Assembly (NCBI GenBank): GCA_013398015.1
Contig: VZRR01007843.1
Span: forward strand, 258,282-322,281
Length of the DNA: 64,000 nucleotides
Direction: 5' to 3'
DNA from: Oreocharis arfaki
Lineage: Eukaryota; Chordata; Aves; Passeriformes; Paramythiidae
Shown: positions 11,304-21,780 of the stretch, piece by piece
How positions within the stretch are numbered: the stretch's first letter is position 1
Layout: each line of letters begins with the position of its first letter
Program-made: the position numbers and the translations under genes
The notes under the pieces: generated by a model
Databases searched by the model: none
Seen by the model: only the letters and a program-made list of their open reading frames with translations
What the model was told of the DNA's origin: nothing

Positions 11304-12234
11304 TCGAAAGCCCTAACAGGAAACGGAAGTATTTTCTAACTGGTTTATAAAGAGGCATATCTTCTTGAGAGTTTGTGCATATATTGTATGAGATTTCAGC
11401 CCCTTCTGGCTCTGAACACAGTTGAAACACTGTACCAGTTGAGGTGAGGCCACTGCAGTAATGGAGCAGAGCAGCACAGGTCTTTCTTCATAATCTTTAC
11501 GTCCTGCAGATCAAGACTACAGCCATGTCTAATAATCTCCAAAGTAATCTTCATTTTTGCCTTGGGCATTTCTCCAGCACAGTGGGTGGAGCTCAGCCTG
11601 GTCTTGGATTATTTCTCAGCTATATGGGTCTGTACACAAGCTGGCTTCCTAAGCTTCTGCTACAGCGAATAAAGTTAGTGCCACAAGTTAAAGCAGCAGC
11701 TTAGACAGAAAGTGGCTGTGTTAGACTATACAGAGACATATGTGGTGGTTTGTAGCCTCTTAAAGCTGGGGAAAGCTGCATCCTTGTACTTGCACCTCCC
11801 ATTCGGGCTGGGCTCTCCACTCCAGCATCACTCCATCAAGGTGTGAAGGACAGGCTGCAAAGTGCGTGGCAGGAGGAGGCTGCAGAGGAGCTTTGGAGCA
11901 GTTTCCTGCACTGACACCCCTTGTGTTGCTGCCTCACCTTGCAGCACCTCTAGGGCCAGAGTACAGCTGCAGAGGTGATTTTTTCCATATTTTCCAAGAT
12001 CTGGACCCACATGATGTTAATGCTTTCTCAAATTTTGGCATAAAAACAATGCAGGGCTATAGGCATCCTGCGGTGACAGAGGGAACACGGAGGGTTTCGA
12101 CTTGTATCCAGTCCACGGAACCCCCATTTATCCATGTAGCAAACCCATGTAAGCTCACAAGTCCTTCATTAACGCCTTTTCTGATATAACCTCATATTGT
12201 ATGATGTTTAGTAGGCAGAGTTAAAAAAAGCCGA
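11304..12234. other. Non-coding, moderately GC-rich, unrecognised
   Basis: The stretch 11400-12000 is richer in GC than the background and contains CTGCAG and CAGCAG-like words. A 107-codon plus-strand frame (11866-12189, ATG start) has no recognisable domain. No LTR ends or CR1 blocks are seen. Confidence 0.45.
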
Positions 12235-12322
12235 GAACAAAAAAACAAAAACAAAACAAAAAACAAAAAAAAACCAACAAAAAAACCCCAACCCAACAAC
12301 AAGGAAAAAAAAAAACCCAAAC
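12235..12322. repeat. A/C-only low-complexity tract
   Basis: 68 consecutive bases (12235-12302) contain only A and C, with A runs of 4-9 broken by single C, CC or CCCC. A short mixed A-rich tail follows. No retrocopy body is recognisable upstream. Confidence 0.9.
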
Positions 12323-15300
12323 AGATGAAGTAAACTCAAATGAAAGAACATTCTTTAGCTTTAGTGTAGTGTTGGAGTACAGGGATAAATTGATTTTTCC
12401 AAGCTAGGGAGTCTGTAACACTGTCAGTAATTAAATTAGCTGTTCCAGATTCAAAGCCGGTATCCAAACCACATCTGTCTTCTTAGTCTCAGCAGAACTT
12501 CTTTTTCCTTTTGATTGTTTCCTACTTCACGTAACACTCACTTTTGCAAATTAGTTGCACTTTTTTTTTTGTATCTGCTTAGGGGAAAAACTTCTTTTGA
12601 GAAGACACCATCTGTAATAAAATTTCCTCCAGGAATACATGTATGGACAGAGCATTTAGTTGCCTAAAGTTTAAAAATTTTCTCTGTTTTAGAGAGATTG
12701 CTGGAGAAGAAATAAATCCATTGTGAAAAATCAAAAAACATGTTCCTTGCTTGATGGTTAAACAAGGCACCAAAATATTTAGCAAAATATTTTGAGATGC
12801 TCAGGAGTTGTAAATTCATGAAAGACAAGATAATCAGATGTGAACTGTTCCAGCTTGGATTGCCTCATGAGAGTCATTAGATACAAGTTACTAGGGAGCA
12901 CAGAGAGGGGAAGCAGGAAATTGATGTCCGTCTTACGGCCTGAACAGTGATCAATCAGCAATAAAATATGCCATAAATTGTCCTGTATTGATTTGAATTT
13001 TTCCTGAAAGAATAAGAGAAAAAAAATCCAGGCAAACAAGTCCTGTAAAAAGCATTGGAAAGGATTTATTTTGCTGAGCTGAGACATTCAACAGAAACTT
13101 CAATTTCATGGGCCAAGAGAAACAGCACTCCTAAAATAAGTACATAGGCTTCTGCTCAATCGGTGGAGAAGAAGAGGCACCCCTGAAGTCCTCCAGTGGG
13201 AAATCCACCATGCCCAGGACGCAATGAATTCTGCAACTGGCATTTTCTGGCGCTTTTTAATTGCCTTTGGTGGGACCATATGTTGGAGACTTACAGCATT
13301 TCATGCATCCAGCAAGACAGGAGCACAGGAATCATTCCTCAGTCTTCACCTTCCTGGAGGAGGATTTACTGGCCTCAGTTTGCACATGTGGCTTGCATGC
13401 AGTTCCCAAAGAGATGGACAATTATGCCTAAAGCCGCTGCAGACATTTCATAGTTCCTAATTTCAGATGGCAAATTTGAGTTTCTCTTAAGCCATGTTTG
13501 AAAGGTAAAGGAATTTTATCTGTCTAGAACACCCTGAGACACCACATGCCATTGTATAACGTAAAAACACTTTTTTAATGCTCAGTGGCGTTTTTTTCCA
13601 TTCAATAACTGCTCTTTGCTGAGCTTTACTCCTGCATCTATTTCATCTCAGGTAGTAGCAATACAAAACTACACTGCCATGCCTTTTTTTCACCCTTAGG
13701 CACCTACCTAGAGGTGCATTCTCATCATTTAAATAGTTTTAGCACACTTGACTTTGCCCAGATTCACTGAAGCCAAGAGAAAACCCGGAGGAAAAATTGC
13801 TGTCATTGAAGTCAAGAGCTGCTTTGACAATGCCTATACTGGAATTCTGCATCATGTATTTATATTGCTTACACATGCTCTGAGAGTTTTTTCTGCCATG
13901 CCTCCTCATATTTTTTGAGACACAAATTTAGGGGAACTAGTACTTAAGGATCAGTTCTAATGGGTTATACTGATAGGACACAGACTTGCTCTTCATTTTT
14001 ACACTCCAACAGTTCCAAAATTATTTTCTGAGAGAGCCATGCATGTCTTCGTGCCACACCAAGAAAAGCTCTAAGTTTCATGCCATGCAAGACTCAATCT
14101 GCAATTGAACCTTACACCGACTAATATTTTGAGAAAAATTGTACAAAAATAGAATTATATGAAAGAGACATGATGGCTGGTCCTATCCAGGACACAGATC
14201 AGATGCAAAGAATACTACTTTAAAAATGGCTTCAGCCAAACTTTATAATTTGACCTCAAGATTAGAGAAAGATCCTTTGTCATCCTTTGTTCGTTTGTTT
14301 AACGACACCACCCTAATTTTTGATAATTGGTAAAAACACGTAAGGAAAACAACACCAGATGATGTCTCTAACTACTTTAAAATAATAAAACCATTACTTA
14401 ATAATATTAAGGAATCATTACAAGAAGTTATGAATGCACTTAAAATTTATCTCACTTTAATTTAGACACCTAAGAGAGAGCTGCTTTTTCTAAGTTAGTC
14501 ATTTAGTCTTTCTGTTCAGCAGAAAACCTTCAGAGGGTGACTCATCTTAGACATCTATCTTTAGATGTGATTAATCGTTTTATGGCAAAGCTGGTCTCTC
14601 TGTAGCTACTAATGAGGTAGTCTAGTCAACTAATTTCTTAGGCTGAGCTCCTAGCTTTCAGATGATTAAAGACAAGTGATCTTAAATAACCTATCTTAAA
14701 AAAATTTACATGCTGTAAAATCTAAAGGAGGTTGATAGTGGTTGAGAGAGAAATTAATCTCTTGAAATATAGGTAGCCATATCTAAGTTGCATTTTATAT
14801 ATCCTATGGCATCCTGAAAATCTGCTTGGGACTGTCAGGCATCACCTGGGACCAACAGGGACTCTTGCCCTTCTTGAGGGTTTCCTGGAGACCAGGTGTC
14901 CAGATGATTGTCTAGATTTTTGGCATAGGTAACTAGAGTAATTCCATCAAACACCTATGTTCTCATTCCTTTTGCTCAAATTATTTGAGTAGTGGGGCTT
15001 TTTCACCTGTTGAATGGGTTAACTGAAGTCCTGCAAAAAAATGTCCTCCTAAAATTTAGTTTGACTCATTCCCAGTGAGTCCTCTCAGATTAAAAAAGGG
15101 ATCAATATGTCAGATGTGACTAGGTGGAGCAAAGACTTCCTAAGTCACACATCCTTTCATCTCCTGCTCTCATTTCCATTTCTGCAGCACAGCCTCTCCA
15201 GCATGTCCCTAGCTGTGGAACGGGGAGTTGGGGACAGGGCATCTGAAGACTCCTGCTGTTCAGCCTCTTATCCTGAAGACAAGCTGACTTCATTCCCAGG

Positions 15301-15649
15301 AAACCGAATCACACATGACCTCTTCACAAAGGACCACATGGACATTTCGTGCTAATAGCAGAGTGTGCAAGGAAGTAAAGGGAGCACAGTAAATAGGCAC
15401 ATGGATAAAACTCAGCAGCATTTGGTGTATGTCCCAAGTGGTATAAACTATACTTCCTTATAATATATTATTTCTTCTAGTCGGATAAATTGTGCCTGTG
15501 AGCCTCAGCAATCCTTTTCCCTTTTTTGCTGTCTGACACAACCTCAGATCTCACTATTGCATCCAAACCACCACGGCTCACACATGGAAGAAATAAGAGG
15601 GCAAGGACTTTGCATCCCTGTGTAATACTTAAAGGCAGTGGGAATATGC
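12323..15649. other. Non-coding, few features
   Basis: AT-rich DNA with several 60-100 codon frames and no family match. A perfect 15-base palindrome with one central base lies at 14397-14411 (CTTAATA A TATTAAG). An AP-1-like inverted pair GACTCA/TGAGTC lies near 15062-15080. Around 13140-13460 two overlapping 78- and 85-codon frames exist in different phases; neither is recognised. Confidence 0.5.
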
Positions 15650-16110
15650 TTAATGCCTTTCGACCACCTACTATGGAAATGGTGACACCGGTGTCACAAG
15701 TTTATCTAATTTCTATTGTTGCAGAGGTAATGTCACATAAATTGGGGGCACAGGCTATTCGTTTTGCAGCCGTCTTTTGCCTGGTGTATAATTATCATGG
15801 CTCATCTTTATTAAACACCAGCCTTATCTTTGTTTTGCTCTCTTTGTTGATAGATGTAACCTCAATACTGTTGCCATGGCTACAGTAACAGTAGCTGAGA
15901 AGATTTTGTTTGTTGTAAACAAACCGAGCTGTACAGGCGCAGATCCTAGTGGAGCGTTTCCAGCCCCCTGCCTTATATTATGCTGATTAACACTGCCATC
16001 TCCCTCCTGCTACCTATTTCTTATTTTAATTAGCATTAATTTAAGCTGTATCAGGGAGTGTTTCCCCTTTTGGTGCTGTGGCACCCCTTTTCTGACAGTT
16101 TTTTTCTCCC
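15650..16110. promoter_or_regulatory. Candidate cis-regulatory element (palindrome, X-box, FOX, homeodomain sites)
   Basis: Four recognisable motif types sit within about 360 bases. A perfect 16-base palindrome GTGACACCGGTGTCAC (15682-15697) has T-box-like GGTGTC half sites. GTTGCCATGGCTAC (15870-15883) is close to the RFX X-box consensus. GTAAACAAA (15915-15923) is the reverse complement of a forkhead site. TTAATTAG (16026-16033) followed by ATTAAT are homeodomain cores. The block contains no repeat and stands apart in texture from its flanks. RFX plus forkhead sites together suggest ciliated-cell control, but that is inference; these are short motifs and conservation across species has not been tested. 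The 120-codon frame at 15526-15888 uses a TTG start and is not credible. Confidence 0.35.
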
Positions 16111-17468
16111 TATAGCAACAGCCATAGGTTAGGACTGCAGCCCTGCTGAGAGCATCCTCACAGCAAAGCCCTGCTGGCACCAAAAATTAATCTCAATGTA
16201 CACACTAGCTTAATGGCAAAAGATTGCTTTAATTTACTTCCTACATTCTCACCTCCGGGGGCAACTGAACTTGTTCTTGTGTAGGAGCCACGGGGATCTG
16301 AAAATGTGTGACTAATTCTGAAACTTATTTAGGTTCAAGCCAATTCCTCAAAATCAAGAACCAAATTCAACCCCTCATATAAGGAGATGCAACTCCTTGG
16401 TAAGAAACTGTGCTGTAAATTCTTGTCTCTCTGTTGATTTAACCCATGATCTCCCATGTGAACAGAAATGACTGGAATGCATTCAGGAATAATCTAAACT
16501 TCCAACAGCACCAGCTTGTGCTATTTTTACAGCAGACCTTTCCTCCTGCAGGCTTTTTTTTCTAATATTTAGGCTTGCCTCCTGAGTTTTATAATAATTT
16601 TATTCACTATGTATGCCAATATTAACAGTGACCAGTCTATACCCTATAATTTTACTATTATTATTTTCATCTTGAAGAGTTTAGGAGCTATCCCTGGGGG
16701 AAATATGCCTGCCTGTTTCAAGAGACTAATACTATGTTCTCTGTGAAGGGTTCAGTAGTTTCACTATTCATACGTACATATTACTGTTGTATTTTTAAAA
16801 ATGCTTTTAAACCTAAATTCCTTCATTTCACTTAGCTCAAATTCAGCGTAAAACACAATGGACCCAGGGCTGTGACAACATATAAACAGGTGGAGTGTTC
16901 CTGTCTTTAAAGAGATGGGTTGGAACAGAGAGGGGTAAGCCAGGTGAGATGTGTCTGTATTGCAGCAGGACCGTAATTCAAAATGATTGGATGCTGCTCT
17001 GATGTGACATTGTGTTATAACATTGCCCACAAAACCAGATTTATGCCCTGATTTGTGTGGTCCTGTGCTGATTATGCGACCCTGTTATGCATCTGCTAAG
17101 GCATCTCCTGCTCCTCCTTCACCTTGCATCACCTGAAAGTGGTGCTATCTGGAAGTATTTGCTCAGGAATGCATGGATGGACGATGTGATGTTCCTCTTT
17201 ACTCCTTTCCTTCACAGCCTTCACTGGCTGCGTATCCTCTGCCCTCCAGAATGGAGCAAATCTGCAGACTCTGTATGAGGAATCAGGTTGTGCTGAGAAT
17301 AAGGTAGCCTCTTGTAGGGTATTGGACAAAAAGAGGACACTGCCAGTGCTGGTCTGTGACGCTTCCAAAATGTAACACCAGGAATGACAAATTGTTCTGG
17401 GAACACTGATTTAAGGGGGGAAGGAAAACATCTTTCTCTTCACTCAAACCATTAAATGACATTATTGT
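16111..17468. other. Non-coding, nothing recognised
   Basis: AT-rich DNA with short frames only (up to 88 codons, minus strand at 16764-17030). No repeat is identified. Confidence 0.5.
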
Positions 17469-17543
17469 TCATGGACTTTACAGTGCTAGATTAATGTTTG
17501 GACTTGATCTTACAGGTAATTTCCAACCCTAATGATTCTATGA
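17469..17543 (+). repeat. CR1 LINE, very short 3' tail
   Basis: The last 75 bases or so of a CR1 of the type ending GGACTTGATCTTACAGG...CCAACCCTAATGATTCTATGA. The terminal block is intact, and everything 5' of it is missing. Confidence 0.78.
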
Positions 17544-17807
17544 GATGGTCAGAACACTAATTATATCATGATCTGTGTTAAGGGAAGTCCAACAGTGTTT
17601 TAGTGCTACGCATACTTAGTCCATTGGGTGGAAAATATAGGGCCATAAAGTGAAGGGTCACAGCAGTGCCTGGGAGGACAGAATCCTCATCAGCGTTCAG
17701 AACTCCAGCTAATTTCTCATTATGATTGACAAGTTCACCAGGGATGCTGGTATAGCATGAAGCAACTGAGCATTGGTACCAGTGGTCCTTGCCACTATCA
17801 CCATCCA
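17544..17807. other. Non-coding spacer between CR1 copies
   Basis: No recognised sequence between two same-strand CR1 tails. The minus-strand frames here run in from the adjacent CR1. Confidence 0.5.
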
Positions 17808-17993
17808 CCACAGAGAAGCTGTGGCTGCCCCATCCCTGGAAGTGTCCAAGGCCAGGTTGGATGGCTCTTGAAGCAACCTGGGATAGCGGAAGGTGTCCCT
17901 GCCCATGGCAGGATATCAGAACAAGATGATCTCTAAAGAAGATGATCTCTTCCCTTTCAAACCAAACCATTCTCCGATTCTGTGACTCTGTGG
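17808..17993 (+). repeat. CR1 LINE, 3' tail with a small internal duplication
   Basis: Contains AGAGAAGCTGTGGCTGCC, AAGTGTCCAAGGCCAGGTTG, GGAAGGTGTCCCTGCCCATG and the terminal ATTCTGTGACTCTGTGG. The GATGATCTCT block is present twice (near 17926 and 17941), 15-16 bases apart, a local duplication that other copies in the window lack. Confidence 0.9.
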
Positions 17994-19139
17994 TCAATGC
18001 ACTCTATAATTTCCTTGTGATTTGACCTTGTTTATCTAACCCTTTGACATGTCAGAAGGCTGATGATATTGCAGTGCCCAGTATCTTTCAGTCTAGCCTT
18101 AATCTTTTGTCTTTATAACTCTCTTTTCTTTTCTTTTTTTTTTTTTTTTTAATATAATGAAACATACTGTAGGTAGAGATGTGTCCTGTTTAAAGCCTCT
18201 TAGCAAAACTTTGAACACCAGAGCAACACTGGCTGATGAGGTTGAGTCAAAGAAGAAATCACAGCACTTGTGTCTATGTCCTGGATTGCACATCTTTATA
18301 TCTCAATTCCTCATGCTATTTTAATATAATTTTACACACTAATGATTAACAAGGTGAGGCACTGACACCAGCAGACTTGATGAATAGGAAAAAAAAAATT
18401 ACCCCCCCTGTGAACGTATAGAACAGCTTGCGCTCATTTTCAGCTCGGAAAAGCTGTTATCTGTTCATGTAGCCTCTTTTAAAAGTGAAAATGGAAGCAA
18501 TTCAGCATGCAGAGGTGTGTAGTTGTTTACAAATGTCTCCATAATATCTAAAAATCAACCCAAAATATTGGAATAGAATAAATGCTCAGTGGACCCAAAC
18601 TTCTCCTCGTTTAATTACGTTTTACTAGACTGACTTTGCAATTAAAGGGTGGAATTTGGCAGCCCAGCTAAGAGTATTTTCACAGCAGAGCCTTCCTTGC
18701 AACTTGTATTTCTTCTAGCACCATGACCTAACTTAACATATTTCACCAGTACATCAAGTCAAAAGACTGATATGAAGTTTGGATGCTGCTTCCCAATGGA
18801 CTAAAAAGCAGCTCTACCTTCAAATGACTGAATGCAGAAACGAAACCCAAGCCAGAGAGAAGCTGCACAACAGGGTACACTCTCTGTCTCACAGATAGCA
18901 TGAGTGCCATGAGAGGAGGGAAAAGATGAAGATATAGCTGGCAATTCAACCACCTGAAAAAAGTCAGAAGTTTGATATCCACCTGCAACACTGCAGTCTG
19001 GCATTTCCAGTTGACTTTTGTAGCCATATGTTTAGCAACACTAGAAGAAATGGTTTCTGCTTATGAGAAATTCTAATCAAAAGATATACGGCAAGTGAGG
19101 GAGAAAGAATGTATGGTTTATATTTTGTATATTCATCAA
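17994..19139. other. Non-coding with a T-rich tract at 18121-18150
   Basis: AT-rich DNA. The T-rich run at 18121-18150 (CTTTTC units followed by pure T) is low complexity. Minus-strand frames at 18743-19027 are unremarkable. Confidence 0.5.
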
Positions 19140-19432
19140 ATCATAGAATCACAGAATGGTTTGAGTTGGAGGGGACCTCAATTCCCATCCAGTCTCACCC
19201 ATCTGCCATGGGCAGGGACACCTTCCACTATCCCACGTTGATCCAAGCCCTGTCCAACCTAGCCTTGGACACTCCCAGGAGTGGGGCAAACACAGATTCT
19301 CTGGGCACCCTGTGCCAGGGCCTCACCACCCTCAGAGGGAAGAATATCTTCCTAATATCTAACCCACCCCCTCCCCCCCACTACTCCTTTCAGTTTAAAG
19401 CCTTTTCCCCCTCTCCTATTATGACTCACCCA
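19140..19432 (-). repeat. CR1 LINE, 5'-truncated, minus strand
   Basis: Begins with the complement of the CR1 end (ATCATAGAATCACAGAATGG) and keeps CCATGGGCAGGGACACCTTC, CAACCTAGCCTTGGACACTC and CTTCCTAATATCTAACCC in the expected order. Similarity fades after about 19430. It is well preserved, so relatively young. Confidence 0.93.
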
Positions 19433-21488
19433 TTTTCCATGTTCTACGTGAATTCTGTGGTAAAGAAAATTCTCTGAACCAAGCCACATGAACCCTGTTC
19501 TGCTTTGTACACACATCCTACAGTAGATAATTTCCTATACCCTTTAGCTACCCTCTTGTTCGTTTTTTGCTCTTTCCAAACATTTTTACCTCTGGACTGA
19601 ATCTGGAACTTTAGCAATCACAAGAAGAGGCACAGAAACAAGTGACCTCTACCTTGGCTGTCGTGGCTGGTGCTGAAGTCGTATGTTATTTGCTTACATT
19701 CTGTACATATAGACCATGGCAGAAACCACTCCTAGCAGAAAAGGTCTGGTGATATAGGTGCCTCCAGAAAGAGTCCTATCACTTGAAGTGTCATGGAGGA
19801 GCTAAACTCACAGTGGATATTATACTCACACTCCATTGCACACCAGGGAGGGAATTTAAATATAGGTGATAAAGCATTGATAATAAAGTATGTGCTTCCT
19901 CTACGATACAATAAATTGTATTTTCATGTCACTGTCTATATTGTCTATCAGTCCAATAAATACAAAGACTGCTCAAAGTTGGTTTACAAATATGCACCTA
20001 CTCTACAGACTAACATGTGTTTAAATTTTTTGTGGTGTTGAGGGATTTTTTTAGCTATGTGACGCTATGTACAAGAAAGATGCTTTGAAAGTCTGACACT
20101 TTCTTGGACACCAGTGCTAAAGAGGGATGAGATGAAAGACTGAGAAATCAGACTCTATTCACCCTATCACTTGCAAAAATATTATTGCTTCTCACAGTGT
20201 TAATCTACTGTTAACTTGAAGCAGAGGCTATTCCATACCAAATGGAGGGAAATTATATTTCATGCCGGAATCATACTAAGAGAAGAGTGTGAAAAAGGAG
20301 AAAAAATGTCCCTGTGACCTTGCAGCCAGGCTAAATTAGAAAGATCAGTTTCACTGATCTATCATGGTGGTGCATGGCAGTCCTTCCCAGCTCTTTTTCT
20401 ATTGAACTGAACAAAAGTTTATCCTTTACTTCAATGATAGACAAAATAGACTTCGGTAAAATATTTTAATTTAAATTGTTGTCTCACTTAATTGAATATA
20501 GGATACTCTCCTATTCCATTTTTAAGGAATTGTCTCATTGAACAGTGAAAGAATAATTTTGCCTGTGTTTTGTCGAGGTGGATAAGTGATGAGAACAAAG
20601 GACAACACAGAAAATCTAACAGGGCATTGCAGTGTCCCTTTCTTCTACGCAAACTCGTCATGAACAGCAAGCTTGTCATTCACATCCATTATCCAGTAAG
20701 CTCCTTTTATAGTAAAGCATTCCTTAATATTACAGTAATCTAATTGGTTTGTGTGGTTAAAGCAAGATAAAATTCTCGTATTTATTATGAGTTATTACTA
20801 TAAATCTCCTTACTAAAGTAAAAAGAAACATTCATCCAATTCAAAAGGCATATGAACATCATTTTTTGCTCCCTCTGATAGTATCAGAATAGTGCTTCCA
20901 GTACTTCATGTTATCTTGAGAGCACAGGGAAAAGCCTAAAATCCAAAACACTGTGAGTACAATTCCCTTCACACTCACTGGACGACACTTGCATTCTTTT
21001 GCCTCATGAATTCATTCAACCACACCTTTGTAGTGAGAATTGCTGCTGAAGCCCAAGCCTCTCTGAGAAATGTACTCACACTGCCTGGCTTTTGGCTCCA
21101 GCTCAGTCCTTGAAAAACGAGGCACACTTTCTCAGGCTCTCTTTGTGGGGAATGGGAGAGGAGAACGGGCTTCCCAGGGGATGTCAGTGGTATATTTGAG
21201 TTGGGGTCCTGTCAGTCATGACCTGCATGACTCTCCACTGATTGGATAGGGAGCCTAGGGACTGGGATCTCTTTATTATTTTGCTGTGAATCTATCAGAT
21301 ATGTTTTGAGGCCAGGCTTTTTGCATTGCCGTTTTGTCTGCACTTACAAGGGCCACTTGCTGTTCCTGAATGACTGCTTTATCTTGCCTTTGAAAACTCT
21401 TATCACAGTTGATATGAAGGCTTCTTGAAGCAGGGAAACCCACCGGGTATGAGAGGATTTCTGTTGTTTCACTTTATTCAGTCCTACC
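19433..21488. other. Non-coding, nothing recognised
   Basis: AT-rich DNA with frames of up to 82 codons (19793-20041, ATG start) and no domain. No repeat is identified. Confidence 0.5.
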
Positions 21489-21780
21489 GGAGGGACTTTT
21501 CGCAAGGGCTTGTAGTGGTGGGACAAGGGGGAGTGTTCTTAGTTGAAAAAGGTTTAGAATAGATATTAGGAAAAATTCTCTACCATGAGGGTGGTGAGGC
21601 CCTGACACAGGTTGTCAAGAGAAGCTGTGGCTGCCACACTCCTGGAAGTGTTCAAGGCCAGGTTGGATGTGGCTTGGAGCAACCTGGGACAGTGGAATGT
21701 GTCCCTGCCCATGGCTGGGGCTGGAATGAGGTGAATCTTTAAGGTCTCCTCCAATCCAAACCATTCTATGATTTTGTGAA
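21489..21780 (+). repeat. CR1 LINE, 5'-truncated
   Basis: Starts at GGGACTTTTCGCAAGGGCTT, continues GTGGTGGGACAAGGGGGAG, GAAGCTGTGGCTGCC, TTCAAGGCCAGGTTGGATG and GTCCCTGCCCATGGC, and ends CCATTCTATGATTTTGTGAA. A clear CR1 3' tail of about 290 bases. Confidence 0.93.

Noticed and set aside
15526..15888. 120-codon plus-strand frame overlapping the motif cluster
   Set aside because: Starts at TTG and has no family resemblance or splice context.
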